Below are positions 9,798 to 19,000 of a DNA stretch of 64,000 bases, piece after piece (position 1 is the first letter of the stretch; each line of letters opens with the position of its first letter). Below the pieces are notes generated by a model, which was given only the letters and a program-made list of their open reading frames with translations, was not told the DNA's origin and searched no databases. Position numbers and translations under genes: made by a program. This DNA comes from Streptomyces sp. AC555_RSS877 (GTDB lineage Bacteria; Actinomycetota; Actinomycetes; Streptomycetales; Streptomycetaceae), in NCBI RefSeq assembly GCF_019049245.1, contig NZ_JAGMUK010000216.1:1-64000 (forward strand). Direction: 5' to 3'.

Positions 9798-10925
9798 TCA
9801 GGCCCTTGAGGCGAGCGCCAGGTAAACGGCGGCGAAATCCGTGACGGCGATCAGTTCCGCGAGGGTCTCCAGTTCGCCACCGGTCTCCGGCTCCAGTTCG
9901 CTGATCGGCGTGTCGTGGCCGAGGGCCAGGTCGCGGGCGGCGGGGGCGGCGGTGAGGCCGCCGATCGGGCGGTCGCGGAGCAGCACCACGCGCGCGTGCA
10001 GGGCGGGCGGCTCATCGACGCGGTCGCGGAAGAAGTCGTTGGGGTCGGCGCTCGCGGCGAGCCGGCCCGCGAGCAGGGCGCTGTGCGCGGCGAGTGCCTC
10101 GGGCAGTTCGGCGACGACGGCCGGGGCGCCGGAGAGTTCGGCGAGGGCGGCGGCGAAGCGACGGCCGGCGGGGCCCGCGGAGGTGCCCTCGGTCCAGATG
10201 ACCGGGAGGGCGTCTGCGAGTTCGGCGGCCAGGGTCTTGGCCGGGTTGCTGTAGGTGGCGATGGCGGGCCCGCAGCGCTCGGCGATCTGGTCGAGGCGGT
10301 CGGCGACCTTCCCCAGGGCGTCGGGCGGGGCGGTCAGCAGGCCGGTGCGGTCCAGGAGCGCGAGCAGCGGCGTGAGCAGCGCCCACAGCACGCCGGGGGC
10401 GGACGCGGCGAGGGGTTCGTCCTGGTCGTACGGGGCGGTCGCCATCGGTACGAACAGGCCGTGGGCGCCGTCGATCGCCTCGGCGAGCGGCGAGTGGGAC
10501 GGGGCCACGGCGACGACGCTGCAGCCTCGGCGGTAGGCCTGTTCGGCGAGCAGGGACAGGCCCGGCTCGCTGCCGTCGGGGGTCGCGATCAGCAGCAGGT
10601 CCACGGAGCCGGCCCAGCCGGGCAACTCCCAGCGCATGGCGCCCGCCGCGGGGGCGACGCCGGTGGGGGCCAGTCGGGTGACGGGGCTGCCGGCGCCGGC
10701 GAGCGTGCCGAGGAGGTCGGCGGCGTGGGTGGCGGCGGCACCGGGGCCCGCGATGAGGACTGCGCGGGGGCGGCCGTCGGGTTTGAGGTCGCCCACGCCG
10801 GCCTCGGCGGCGTGGCGGGCGGCGGTGCGGACGCGGGCGCCGGCTTCGGCGGCGCCACGGAGCAGGCCGCGGTGGTCGGCCTCCGAGAGTGCCTCGGGGT
10901 TGTCGAGCAGCGATTCGTCGAGCAT
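9798..10925 (-). CDS. SIS-domain sugar-phosphate isomerase-like protein
   Basis: This 375-residue soluble protein resembles the bifunctional phosphoglucose/phosphomannose isomerase family (SIS fold). The first SIS domain covers about 60-190, with LIAGPGAAATHAADLL and LLLIATPDGSEPG. The second covers about 200-340, with the typical PVIWTEGTSAGPAGRRFAAA stretch. The N-terminus MLDESLLDNPEAL is family-typical. It lies between manA and a Trm112-like gene, with manB upstream, a context that supports a role in hexose-phosphate metabolism. Catalytic residues are less conserved than in characterised archaeal enzymes, so activity is inferred. The start has GGAGG with about 10 nt spacing. Confidence 0.82.
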   Translation of the reverse strand: MLDESLLDNPEALSEADHRGLLRGAAEAGARVRTAARHAAEAGVGDLKPDGRPRAVLIAGPGAAATHAADLLGTLAGAGSPVTRLAPTGVAPAAGAMRWELPGWAGSVDLLLIATPDGSEPGLSLLAEQAYRRGCSVVAVAPSHSPLAEAIDGAHGLFVPMATAPYDQDEPLAASAPGVLWALLTPLLALLDRTGLLTAPPDALGKVADRLDQIAERCGPAIATYSNPAKTLAAELADALPVIWTEGTSAGPAGRRFAAALAELSGAPAVVAELPEALAAHSALLAGRLAASADPNDFFRDRVDEPPALHARVVLLRDRPIGGLTAAPAARDLALGHDTPISELEPETGGELETLAELIAVTDFAAVYLALASRA

Positions 10926-10989
10926 GGGCGGGCAGCCTCCGGTCGCCGGGTCGTCGGTTTCGCGGGTCTCCGGGTCGCCAGGTCGTCGC

Positions 10990-11160
10990 TTACGCGGGGC
11001 GGCGGGCCTCGTCGACGAGGAGGACGGGGATGCCGTCGCGGACGGGGTACGCCAGGCCGCAGTCCTGGCCGGTGCAGATCAGCTCGGCGTCCTGCTCCTT
11101 GAGGGGGGCGTGACAGGCCGGGCAGGCGAGGATCTCCAGGAGGCCGGCTTCGAGCGGCAT
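10990..11160 (-). CDS. Trm112 family small zinc-ribbon protein
   Basis: This 56-residue protein has four cysteines (C13, C16, C29, C34) arranged as a zinc ribbon. It has the family signature LLEILACPACHAPL and the ending YPVRDGIPVLLVDEARRP. Trm112-like proteins are small partners that activate methyltransferases in eukaryotes and archaea; bacterial versions (YcaR-like) have poorly defined roles. The ATG at 11160 was chosen because the family N-terminus MPLEAGLLEIL begins there; the longer open frame upstream is out of character. It lies between manB and the SIS gene on the same strand. Confidence 0.9.
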   Translation of the reverse strand: MPLEAGLLEILACPACHAPLKEQDAELICTGQDCGLAYPVRDGIPVLLVDEARRPA

Positions 11161-11303
11161 GGGGTTTTCCCTTCGGGGGCGGGGTCGCGTGCGCTTGCTT
11201 GTGCGGATGTGCCTGGTCAGCGTACCGCCGGTGGGGGTGGGGCGGTGGGGTTCGGCCGGGCGGGGTGCCGCCGTGCACGTCACGGGGGCACCCCTGCCGA
11301 CGG

Positions 11304-12668
11304 TCAGTCCCGGATGATGCCCAGCACCTCGTCCCGTACCTTCGCCATCGTCGCCTCGTCCCTCGCCTCGGCGTTCAGGCGCAGGAGAGGCTCCGTGTTG
11401 GAGGCGCGGACGTTGAACCACCAGTCGGCGGCGGTGACGGTGAGGCCGTCGAGTTCGTCCAGGATGACGTCCTCCTGGCTCTCGTACGCGGCCTTGACGG
11501 CGGTCAGGCGGCCGGTCTGGTCGTCGACCGTGGAGTTGATCTCGCCGGAGCCGGTGTAGCGGTCGTACTGAGCGACGAGGGCGGAGAGGGTGCCGTCCTG
11601 GCCGCCGAGGGCGGCGAGGACGTGCAGGGCGGCGAGCATGCCCGTGTCGGCGTTCCAGAAGTCCGCGAAGTAGTAGTGCGCGGAGTGCTCGCCGCCGAAG
11701 ATCGCGCCGGTCCTGGCCATCTCGGCCTTGATGAAGGAGTGGCCCACGCGCGTGCGTACCGGTGTGCCGCCGTTCTCCTTGACGACCTCCGGCACCGACC
11801 AGGACGTGATCAGGTTGTGGATGACGATGCCCTTGCCGCCGTGCCGGGCGAGTTCACGGGAGGCCACCAGGGCCGTGATCGCGGACGGGGAGACGGGGTC
11901 GCCCTGCTCGTCGACGACGAAGCAGCGGTCCGCGTCGCCGTCGAAGGCGATGCCGAGGTCGGCGCCCTCCTCGCGGACACGCTGTTGCAGGTCCACGAGG
12001 TTGGCCGGGTCGAGGGGGTTGGCCTCGTGGTTGGGGAAGGTGCCGTCCAGCTCGAAGTACATCGGCACGAGGTCCAGGGGCAGGCCCTCGAATACCGTCG
12101 GGACGGTGTGGCCGCCCATGCCGTTGCCCGCGTCGACGACGACCTTCAGGGGGCGGATGGAGGTCAGGTCGACGAGGGAGCGGAGGTGGGCCGCGTAGTC
12201 CGCCAGTGTGTCCTGGCGGGTGATCGTGCCGGTCGTGGCCGCGGGGACCGGGGCCTCCGACTCGCTCCACCGTTCGACGAGTTCGCGGATCTCGGTGAGG
12301 CCCGTGTCCTGGCCGACCGGGGCGGCGCCCGCGCGGCACATCTTGATGCCGTTGTACTGGGCCGGGTTGTGCGAGGCCGTGAACATGGCGCCCGGCAGGT
12401 TCAGCGCGCCGGAGGCGTAGTACAGCTGGTCGGTCGAGCACAGGCCGATCTCGGTGACGTGCACGCCTTGGGCCGCTGCCCCGCGCGCGAAGGCGGCCGA
12501 CAGCCCGGGCGACGAGGGCCGCATGTCGTGCCCTGTCACGATCGCGCTCGCGCCGGTCACCTGGACGAACGCGGCCCCGAAGAGTTCGGCGAGGGGCTCG
12601 TCCCACTGGTCCGGAACGACCCCCCGCACGTCGTACGCCTTCACGAGCTGGGAGAGATCAGCGGCCAC
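11304..12668 (-). CDS. manB: Phosphomannomutase/phosphoglucomutase
   Basis: This enzyme interconverts mannose-6-phosphate and mannose-1-phosphate (or the glucose equivalents), the step between ManA and the guanylyltransferase. The 454-residue product has the alpha-D-phosphohexomutase domains in order. The phosphoserine loop is TGHDMRPSSP, the magnesium loop DGDADR, the sugar-binding loop GGEHSAHYYF and the phosphate-binding loop near VRASNTEPLLRLN. The GTG at 12668 (VAADLSQLVKAYDVRG) is preferred because AAGGGG is at proper spacing and the length fits the family. The longer frame adds 11 residues. It is probably the first gene of the manB to manA run. The degraded lactate-permease remnant lies just upstream. 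Confidence 0.95.
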   Translation of the reverse strand: MAADLSQLVKAYDVRGVVPDQWDEPLAELFGAAFVQVTGASAIVTGHDMRPSSPGLSAAFARGAAAQGVHVTEIGLCSTDQLYYASGALNLPGAMFTASHNPAQYNGIKMCRAGAAPVGQDTGLTEIRELVERWSESEAPVPAATTGTITRQDTLADYAAHLRSLVDLTSIRPLKVVVDAGNGMGGHTVPTVFEGLPLDLVPMYFELDGTFPNHEANPLDPANLVDLQQRVREEGADLGIAFDGDADRCFVVDEQGDPVSPSAITALVASRELARHGGKGIVIHNLITSWSVPEVVKENGGTPVRTRVGHSFIKAEMARTGAIFGGEHSAHYYFADFWNADTGMLAALHVLAALGGQDGTLSALVAQYDRYTGSGEINSTVDDQTGRLTAVKAAYESQEDVILDELDGLTVTAADWWFNVRASNTEPLLRLNAEARDEATMAKVRDEVLGIIRD

Positions 12669-12789
12669 GGCCACCCCTTCTGAAAGTCCTCTGGTCACCA
12701 CAAACTACTCGCACCCGCGGACAGGGAGCCGTGCGGTAGCCGAGTGGACTCCGAGCCGTAACCTCAGGTCAGAAGCGGAACGGGGCGGT

Positions 12790-13217
12790 CAGGGCGGGCC
12801 CTTGCACGCAGCACGACCGGCGTGCCCCTGGCGCCGAAGGCGGCCGGTGCGGTGTGCGCGACCGGGCTCAGGCCTCCAGGAGGGCCCCGAAGCAGAAGGC
12901 GACGACGAGGGCCTGTTGCGCGGGTCGTCGGAGAGCCGTCCGAAGGAGCGGCGCTGGGTGTCGAAGTGCCGGGTGCGGACCGTCATCCGTACACCCAGGG
13001 GGCGTTGACGACGAGCCACAGGATGAGGAAGACGCCGAAGACGCGGCGACACCGGCCCCAAGTCCTGCTGCCCGGCGCCCTGGGCGGCTCTGGAGACGGC
13101 CTGACCCAGCGGCGTGCCCGCAGGCAAGCCAGGCGACCGGCGTGGCTGCCAGAGCCCCGTGAGGCCTGCCAGGTGCGCCTTCACGGGGACACCGCCGAGC
13201 AGGACGAGGTCGATCAC
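12790..13217 (-). pseudogene. Decayed L-lactate permease (LctP family) fragment
   Basis: Minus-strand translation gives LctP-family segments in the right order but in three different frames. VPVKAHLAGLTGL and GTPLGQAVSRAAQGAG are in one frame, then FGVFLILWLVVNAPWVYG in a second. MTVRTRHFDTQRRSFGRL with SDDPR returns to the first, QALVVAFCFGALLEA is in the third, and a degraded FGARGTPV follows. In intact LctP these blocks form the N-terminal membrane region, ending with the ALLEA-GFG-PV motif. Only about the first quarter of a roughly 500-residue permease remains, with several frameshifts, so it cannot be functional. No other gene is seen in the 736-bp gap between manB and the DUF3499 gene. 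Confidence 0.8.
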
Positions 13218-13404
13218 GAGGGGAGGGCCTCCATCAGGGCGGACAAGCCGAGCGAGTCGGCGACCGGTTGAGGTTCCTGGACGACACGCGGAAAGCGATT
13301 TCTCGTATCGGCGTAGACGGCATGGCCGCGTCGGCGCCAACCGCCCGTTCAGCGGGAGGGCATCACACGATGAAACCTCTTTCGCAAGAACGGGGCGGAG
13401 AAGG

Positions 13405-13776
13405 TCAGTTGTCCGGGGAACGCAGCACCCGGAGATGACCGCGGCGCGCGACCTCCATCGGGTCGGCCCCGCGTCCCCCGCCGCCGCCGGCCGCCCGCTC
13501 CTGCGGACGGGCCGCCTCGCGTACGGCGTTGGCAAGCGCTTCCAGGTCGTCACCGCTGGGCCGGGCGGGGGCCGAGGCGTCGAGGAGCCGGACGACCTCC
13601 CAGCCACGCGGGGCGGTGAGGCGCTCGGAGTGCTCGGCGCACAGGTCGTAGCAGTGGGGCTCGGCGTAGGTGGCGAGCGGGCCGAGGACCGCGGTCGAGT
13701 CGGCGTAGACGTACGTCAGCGTCGCGACGGCGGGACGGCCGCAAGCGGTGCGCGAACAGCGACGTACAGGGCTCAC
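13405..13776 (-). CDS. DUF3499 family cysteine-rich protein
   Basis: This actinobacterial protein of about 123 residues has unknown function. The N-terminal half contains paired Cys/His motifs, CSRTACGRP and HCYDLCAEHSERL, which probably bind zinc. They flank the conserved AVATLTYVYADSTAVLGPL stretch. The C-terminus is Gly/Ala/Arg-rich. The GTG at 13776 (VSPVRRCSRTACG) fits the family N-terminus but has no clear Shine-Dalgarno. ATGs at 13866 and 13878 in the same frame would add an Arg/Ser-rich extension and cannot be excluded. It is divergent from the metallopeptidase-like gene, a pairing I recall as conserved in Streptomyces. Confidence 0.85.
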   Translation of the reverse strand: MSPVRRCSRTACGRPAVATLTYVYADSTAVLGPLATYAEPHCYDLCAEHSERLTAPRGWEVVRLLDASAPARPSGDDLEALANAVREAARPQERAAGGGGGRGADPMEVARRGHLRVLRSPDN

Positions 13777-14119
13777 GACGTTGGACGGTACCGCACTCTT
13801 GAGCGGGCCGCGACGACTCCCCCTCAGGTCACTCCACCGTGTCGCGTTGTGAAACGCCCCACACATCACTCCGGGCACACCGGCCTGACCTGCATGGACA
13901 GAGGCGACCGAGAGACCGAGCGGTTCTGAAAGCGGTCACCACTTGGCACAAACCATGGCAATTGCCTTGCGGACGACGGTCTCGGGGAGACATGGAATCG
14001 AGCCCAACCTTGGCTTGAATGGTCAACTGCCGACGTGCCGTACAGGACTGACGCCCAGGGCCCATGATGCCGCGTGGGGCGGGGCGTGCGGCCCGGGCGG
14101 GGACTACGCTTCACCAGTG

Positions 14120-14569
14120 ATGGACAACCCCGTACCGCCCCGTGCCGCCGACCCCGGGCCCCGCCGTCGTGATCGACACGGCCGGGGCATGCGCGGGCCG
14201 ATCGCGCCCCCGCAGGTGCCGCTGGCGGCAAGCCGTGCCGAGGTGTTCGCGGATCTGGTGCAGGACTCCGTGGAGCGTCTGGAGCGGCGGTGGCCGCAGC
14301 TCGCCGACATCGACTTCCTGGTGCTCGAGGTACCTCAGCTGGACGCGCCCGGCGAGGGTTGGAGCGACGAGACGGTCCCCTTGGGCGGCACCATCGCCTC
14401 CCGCGAGGGACGGCCCGCTCGGGTGATCGTCTATCGGCGCCCGGTGGAGATCCGCACGAAAGGGCGGGACGAGCGCGCAGCCCTGGTGCACGAGATCGTG
14501 GTCGAGCAGGTCGCCGAGTTGCTGGGGCTGACTCCGGAGACCGTGGATCCGCGGTACGGCGAGGACTGA
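14120..14569 (+). CDS. Metallopeptidase-family (zincin-like) protein with an altered HExxH motif
   Basis: This 149-residue protein belongs to the small zincin-like family (DUF1025 type). A basic, Pro/Arg-rich N-terminus is followed by the domain from about residue 35, with EVFADLVQDSVERLERRWPQ, then VPLGGTIASREGRPARVIVYRRP and LVHEIVVEQVAELLGL. In proteobacterial members the corresponding helix is HExxH. Here it reads HEIVVEQ, so the second zinc-binding histidine is absent. I recall this as general in actinobacterial members, which makes peptidase activity doubtful. The start at 14120 is adjacent to an in-frame GTG at 14117. It is divergent from the DUF3499 gene and convergent with the DUF5719 gene. 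Confidence 0.82.
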   Translation: MDNPVPPRAADPGPRRRDRHGRGMRGPIAPPQVPLAASRAEVFADLVQDSVERLERRWPQLADIDFLVLEVPQLDAPGEGWSDETVPLGGTIASREGRPARVIVYRRPVEIRTKGRDERAALVHEIVVEQVAELLGLTPETVDPRYGED

Positions 14570-14593
14570 CCGCCCGCGGATCGCGCGCCCGGC

Positions 14594-16084
14594 CTACTTC
14601 TGCAGCACCGACAGGTCCTGGTCCGCCTCCGGCACCGCCACCGTTCCCCGGTCGTCCGGGAGGGTCTGGATCGTGAAGCCCGGGACGCCGTCCTCCGTGG
14701 CCGTCAGTGTCCGGGAGGCGTAGACCGGGCCGCCGGAGACCGGCTCGATCGTCAGGGCGTACGTGCCCTTTCCGCCGCTCGGGGCCGGGGCCTCGATGTT
14801 CTGGGTCGTGCCCGCCTTGATCGTGTACGTCTTCGAGACGGCCGTACCGCCGTCACTGCCCGCCGACGCGGTGACCTTGACCTGCGCCGTCCGGCCTGGT
14901 GCGACCACGGCGAGCGTGGTGCCCTTGGCGCTGTTGTCGGCGGCCGTCGCGCGCGTGCCGACCGGGCGGGTGGCGGGAATGAACGCCGTCTCCTGCTTCT
15001 CTCCCTTGCCGCGGACGACCCGCAGCGCGGCGACCACCGGCACGGACCGGTCGGTGGGGGTCAGGATCAGGGAGCCGGCCTCGCCGCGGGTGAGGTCGCC
15101 GAGGTCGACCGCGCTGGTCATGCCCGCCTTGACGTGCAGTGTCTCGTTGCCGGCCGGGGTGATCTGTCCGGACGGCGAGGAGAGTCGCACCTTCAGGTCG
15201 GCGTCGGAGTCGCCGGGGGTGAAGGCGACCAGGCGCACCGCGGTGGCGTCCTTGGGGATGCCGGGCAGGACCAGGCTGCCCGTCGGGTCGGTGGACGCGG
15301 CCAGCCAGTCGCCGCCGAGCTTGTCGTCCAGGGCCTGTACGGCGGCGCCCACCCGCCCGCTGCGGACGTTCACATGGACGGTGAGGTTCTCCTGCTTCTC
15401 GTCCGTGAGCGTGGACAGCAGGACCGGCTCGCTGGAGTGCGGCTGGACCGTGATGCCCTCCCCCACCGTGGACTCCAGGGCGCCGTCCTTGCCGTAGAGC
15501 TCGATGTCGACGACGGCGGCGGAGTCGTCGGGGTTGGTCAGGTGTACGTAGTCGGTGCGGTCGGCGGCCGTGCTGGCTCCCGGGAACCAGAACTCCGTGT
15601 CCGGCGCGGTGCAGTTGACGCCCTGGAGACCGCGGCCGCTGCCCGCGGCGACCTCGGTGGTCTCCTGGACGGTCCAGCCGGGCGCGAACTTCCCCTCGGC
15701 GGTACCGACGAGCGCGGGCGCGTCGCCCCCGGAGGTGTCCCCGGTGACCGGGGTGCCGGGCTCCTTCGGAGTCAGGACCGGCTTGTCGGCCTTCTTCTTG
15801 CCCTCGCTCCTGTCGTCCGCCGACTGCTCCGCGGCCGACTGGAGTTCGGCCTTGCCGTCGCTCTCCGTGCCCTTCGTGACAGGCGTGAAGGACGTGTACG
15901 AGGTGTCCGCGAGGTCGGAGAGGCTGGGCGCCGGGCACAGCAGGCTGGTGCGCTCCACGGGGAGTACGGCGGCCGCCTCGGCGGTGTCCGTGCCGGCGGC
16001 GTCCGGCGTGGTGAGCACGGCGAATCCGGTGACGGCGGCGAGCGCGGCGGTGCCGGCGATCAGGGACAGGGTGGTGCGGTTCAC
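14594..16084 (-). CDS. DUF5719 family secreted or membrane-anchored protein
   Basis: This 496-residue protein begins with an uncleaved or cleaved signal anchor (MNRTTLSLIAGTAALAAV). A long extracytoplasmic beta-rich region follows, with recurring Ig-like patterns. Its function is unknown. An acidic, Lys/Glu/Ser-rich segment lies at about 70-115. It overlaps the 3' end of the giant glycosyltransferase gene by 4 bp (ATGA), so the two are translationally coupled. This suggests the protein works with the membrane glycosyltransferase at the cell surface, but that is inference from coupling. I recall the pair as conserved next to whiB in Streptomyces. Confidence 0.82.
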   Translation of the reverse strand: MNRTTLSLIAGTAALAAVTGFAVLTTPDAAGTDTAEAAAVLPVERTSLLCPAPSLSDLADTSYTSFTPVTKGTESDGKAELQSAAEQSADDRSEGKKKADKPVLTPKEPGTPVTGDTSGGDAPALVGTAEGKFAPGWTVQETTEVAAGSGRGLQGVNCTAPDTEFWFPGASTAADRTDYVHLTNPDDSAAVVDIELYGKDGALESTVGEGITVQPHSSEPVLLSTLTDEKQENLTVHVNVRSGRVGAAVQALDDKLGGDWLAASTDPTGSLVLPGIPKDATAVRLVAFTPGDSDADLKVRLSSPSGQITPAGNETLHVKAGMTSAVDLGDLTRGEAGSLILTPTDRSVPVVAALRVVRGKGEKQETAFIPATRPVGTRATAADNSAKGTTLAVVAPGRTAQVKVTASAGSDGGTAVSKTYTIKAGTTQNIEAPAPSGGKGTYALTIEPVSGGPVYASRTLTATEDGVPGFTIQTLPDDRGTVAVPEADQDLSVLQK

Positions 16085-19000
16085 TGCTGACTCCCGTCGG
16101 GGCGCTCACTGCCGTTGCCGTGCGGGGGCGGCTGCGTCGGGTCGTACGCCGGGTCGTAGCCCTGCTGGTCATACTGCGGGCCGTAGCCCTGCTCGTACGG
16201 CGCCTGCTGGGGTTGGCCGCCGTACGCGTACGGGTCGTACTGACCGCCCTGGTACGGGTCCGTCTGGTACGGCTGCTGGTCGTAGCCGCCCGCCGGGTAG
16301 TGCTGCTGGACGCCCTGGTACTGCTGCTCGCCGTAGCCTCCGGCGTACTCGGTGCCCGCGTAGCTCGAGGTCTCGCCGTAGGACTGCTGCTGCGGGACGG
16401 CGGGGGCCGCCTCCGGAGGGGGAGGCGGGAACTCCTCGGGCCGGCCGCCCTCTTCGCCCTCGGCCTCGGCCTGGGCGCGCAGGCGGCGGGCGCGGCGGCC
16501 CTCGCCGGCGACGGCCTGGGCGGGCACGTCCGGCTCCTCGGGGAGGTCGTCGTCGACGTCGCGGCGGCGGCCCGGCAGGGCCAGGACGACGAGGACGACG
16601 GCCAGGGCGCCCTGGGCCCACAGCCAGGCGGTGTGGGTGATCGGGTCGTCGAAGGTGACGTCCAGCGTGCCGCCGGAGGCGGGGAGTTCGAAGCCCTGGG
16701 CCCAGCCGTCGACCGTGGTGCGGGTGAGCGGCCTGCCGTCCAGGGTGGCCGTCCAGCCCTCGGCGGCGGTGTCGGCGAGGCGCAGGACACGGCCGTCGGC
16801 GCCGGGCGGGATCGTGGTGTGGATCTCGACGGGGCCGGCGGCGACGGGCTGCGGAGCACCCGACGGGGGGACGATTGTGGCGCGCGCGACCTCCTGGTCG
16901 ACCCGCCACAGGCCGCTGCCGTCCTGCTGGCTGAGCCGGGAAAGGCCGGGTGTGGCGTCCAAGATGCGGGTGACCTCGCGGGGCGCGCCCTTGTGGACCA
17001 GGACGTACCGCACGGCGAACTTGCCGAGTTGATCGGCCTGGTCGGCGCCGGAGCCGGCCACGAGGTTGGCGACGGTCTTGTCGAGGTCGCTGTTCTCGCC
17101 GTCGGCCGCGGCCAGTTCGGCGTCACCGAGGCGGGCGCCGGAGCCGCGCACCAGCATGTAGCCGACGTGGGCGGCGGAGTCGCTGTCGAGGACGAGGGTG
17201 CGGGCCTGGTCGCGGGTGCCGCTCTCCTCGGCGACGAACGCGGGCACCTGCACCGGGTCGCGGCGCTCCAGCGGTCCGTCGGCGCCGCCGAGCATCCAGC
17301 CGGCGGCGACGAGCAGCGGGCCCGCGGCCGAGGCGAAGGCGATCAGGGCGGCGACCGGCTGACGCCAGCCGAAGCTCTGCTCGGCCACGCGCGCGCGTGC
17401 CCCGTCGGCGCCGAGCGCGGCGGCGGCGAGGAGGGCGAGGCCGTAGACGAGGGTCGCGGGGCCGGCCCAGGTGGAGGCGTTGGACAGGACGGCGAAGACG
17501 AGGCCCACCAGGGCGGCGGCCCAGGCGGTCCGGATGCCGGACTGCCGCTCGGAACGCAGCAGGGCGGCGAGCGCGGCCAGGACGACGCCGATGAGCATCA
17601 GACCGCTGACCGTGCCCGGGCCGCCGGGGCTGATGCCGAGCAGGTCGAGGGCGGAGGCGGTCGAGGCGCCGTACTCCATCCCGGCTTCCTGGAAGAAGCC
17701 GAACGGGAGGAGGGACAGCGACCACGGGGCGAGGATCAGCAGGGGCGTGCCGAGCTGGGCCACGAAGCGCGGGCCGTAGGCGGTGATCTCGGTGCGGCGC
17801 ACGGCCAGCAGGCCGATGCCGAGGATCAGCGCGATGGGCCACACGATCGGCGTGAACGCGGTGGTGATGGTCAGCAGCAGGGCATACGCCCAGGTGGCGC
17901 GCCAGCTGCCCCGCGCGCCCGAGCCGTGCGCCAGGCCGCTGGCCGCGATGCCCGCGCGCGCCATGAGCGGCAGCAGGATGGCCAGGACGGCGGTGCCGAT
18001 GCGGCCGCCGGCGAGGGCACCGGTGGCGGCGGGCAGGAAGGCGTAGACGACGGCCGCCCACGCGCGCAGGAGGCGTGACTCGACGAGCGGGCGGGAGGCG
18101 AAGTAGGCGGCGAACCCGGCCAGCGGCACCGAGCAGACCATCAGGACGGTGACCGCGAGGCCGGTCGAGCCGAACAGCACGGAGGCGAACATCGCGACGA
18201 GCGCGAGGTACGGCGGTGCGGCCGGGGTGCCCCCGGTGCCCACCGCGTGCCAGGCGTCCAGGTAGCGCGACCACAGTTCGCTGGAGTCGGCCGGGGCGGG
18301 CAGCAGGGCGCCGCCCGCCAGCGCGCCGCCGCCGAGGAGGGCCCGGCAGGCGACCAGGGAGACCAGCAGCAGCACCAGGAAGAGCACCGGGCCGGGCTTG
18401 CGGGCGATGCGTTTGATGCGGACGAACTGCTCGACCTCCAGGAAGTCGGCGTCGTCGCCGCCGGGCCCGGACTCGACCGCGCCGCCGTGCCGGCCCGCCC
18501 CGGAGGTCACCTCGGGGTCGGAGCTGCCGAAGAGGCTGGTCGCGGCCTGCTCGACCGTGGCGCGGACGGTCGCACCCGGTGGCGGGAACAGCGGCCGCAT
18601 CTCGTCCTTGTCGACGGCCGCTCGGCCGCGCCTGCGGCGCCCGGCGAGGATGCGCTCGGGCCGCAGCAGGGTGCCCACCAGGCCGCGGATCTCGTCGACG
18701 GCCTGTCCGGGGACCTTGCCGACGAGGTAGGCGACGGTTCGCAGCAGGGTGCCCAGGACCAGCCGCACCAGCACCCAGGGCAGCAGGGCCGTACGCGAGT
18801 TGACGAGCAGGGTGTAGACGGCGCCGGCCTTGTCGACCTTGTGCGGGGAGGCGGTGGTGCGGCCCGCGCAGTCGACGGCGCGGCGCTCGCGCGAGGCGGC
18901 CTCGGCGTGTCGGACGACGGCTTCCGGGGCGATGAGGACGCGGTAGCCGGCCGCGTGCGCCCGCCAGCACAGGTCGACGTCGTCGCGCATCAGGGGCAGT

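Noticed and set aside
12789..13607. 272-codon minus-strand frame as an intact hypothetical protein
   Set aside because: Only parts match lactate permease and the remaining permease segments are in the other two frames. It is a pseudogene, not one protein.
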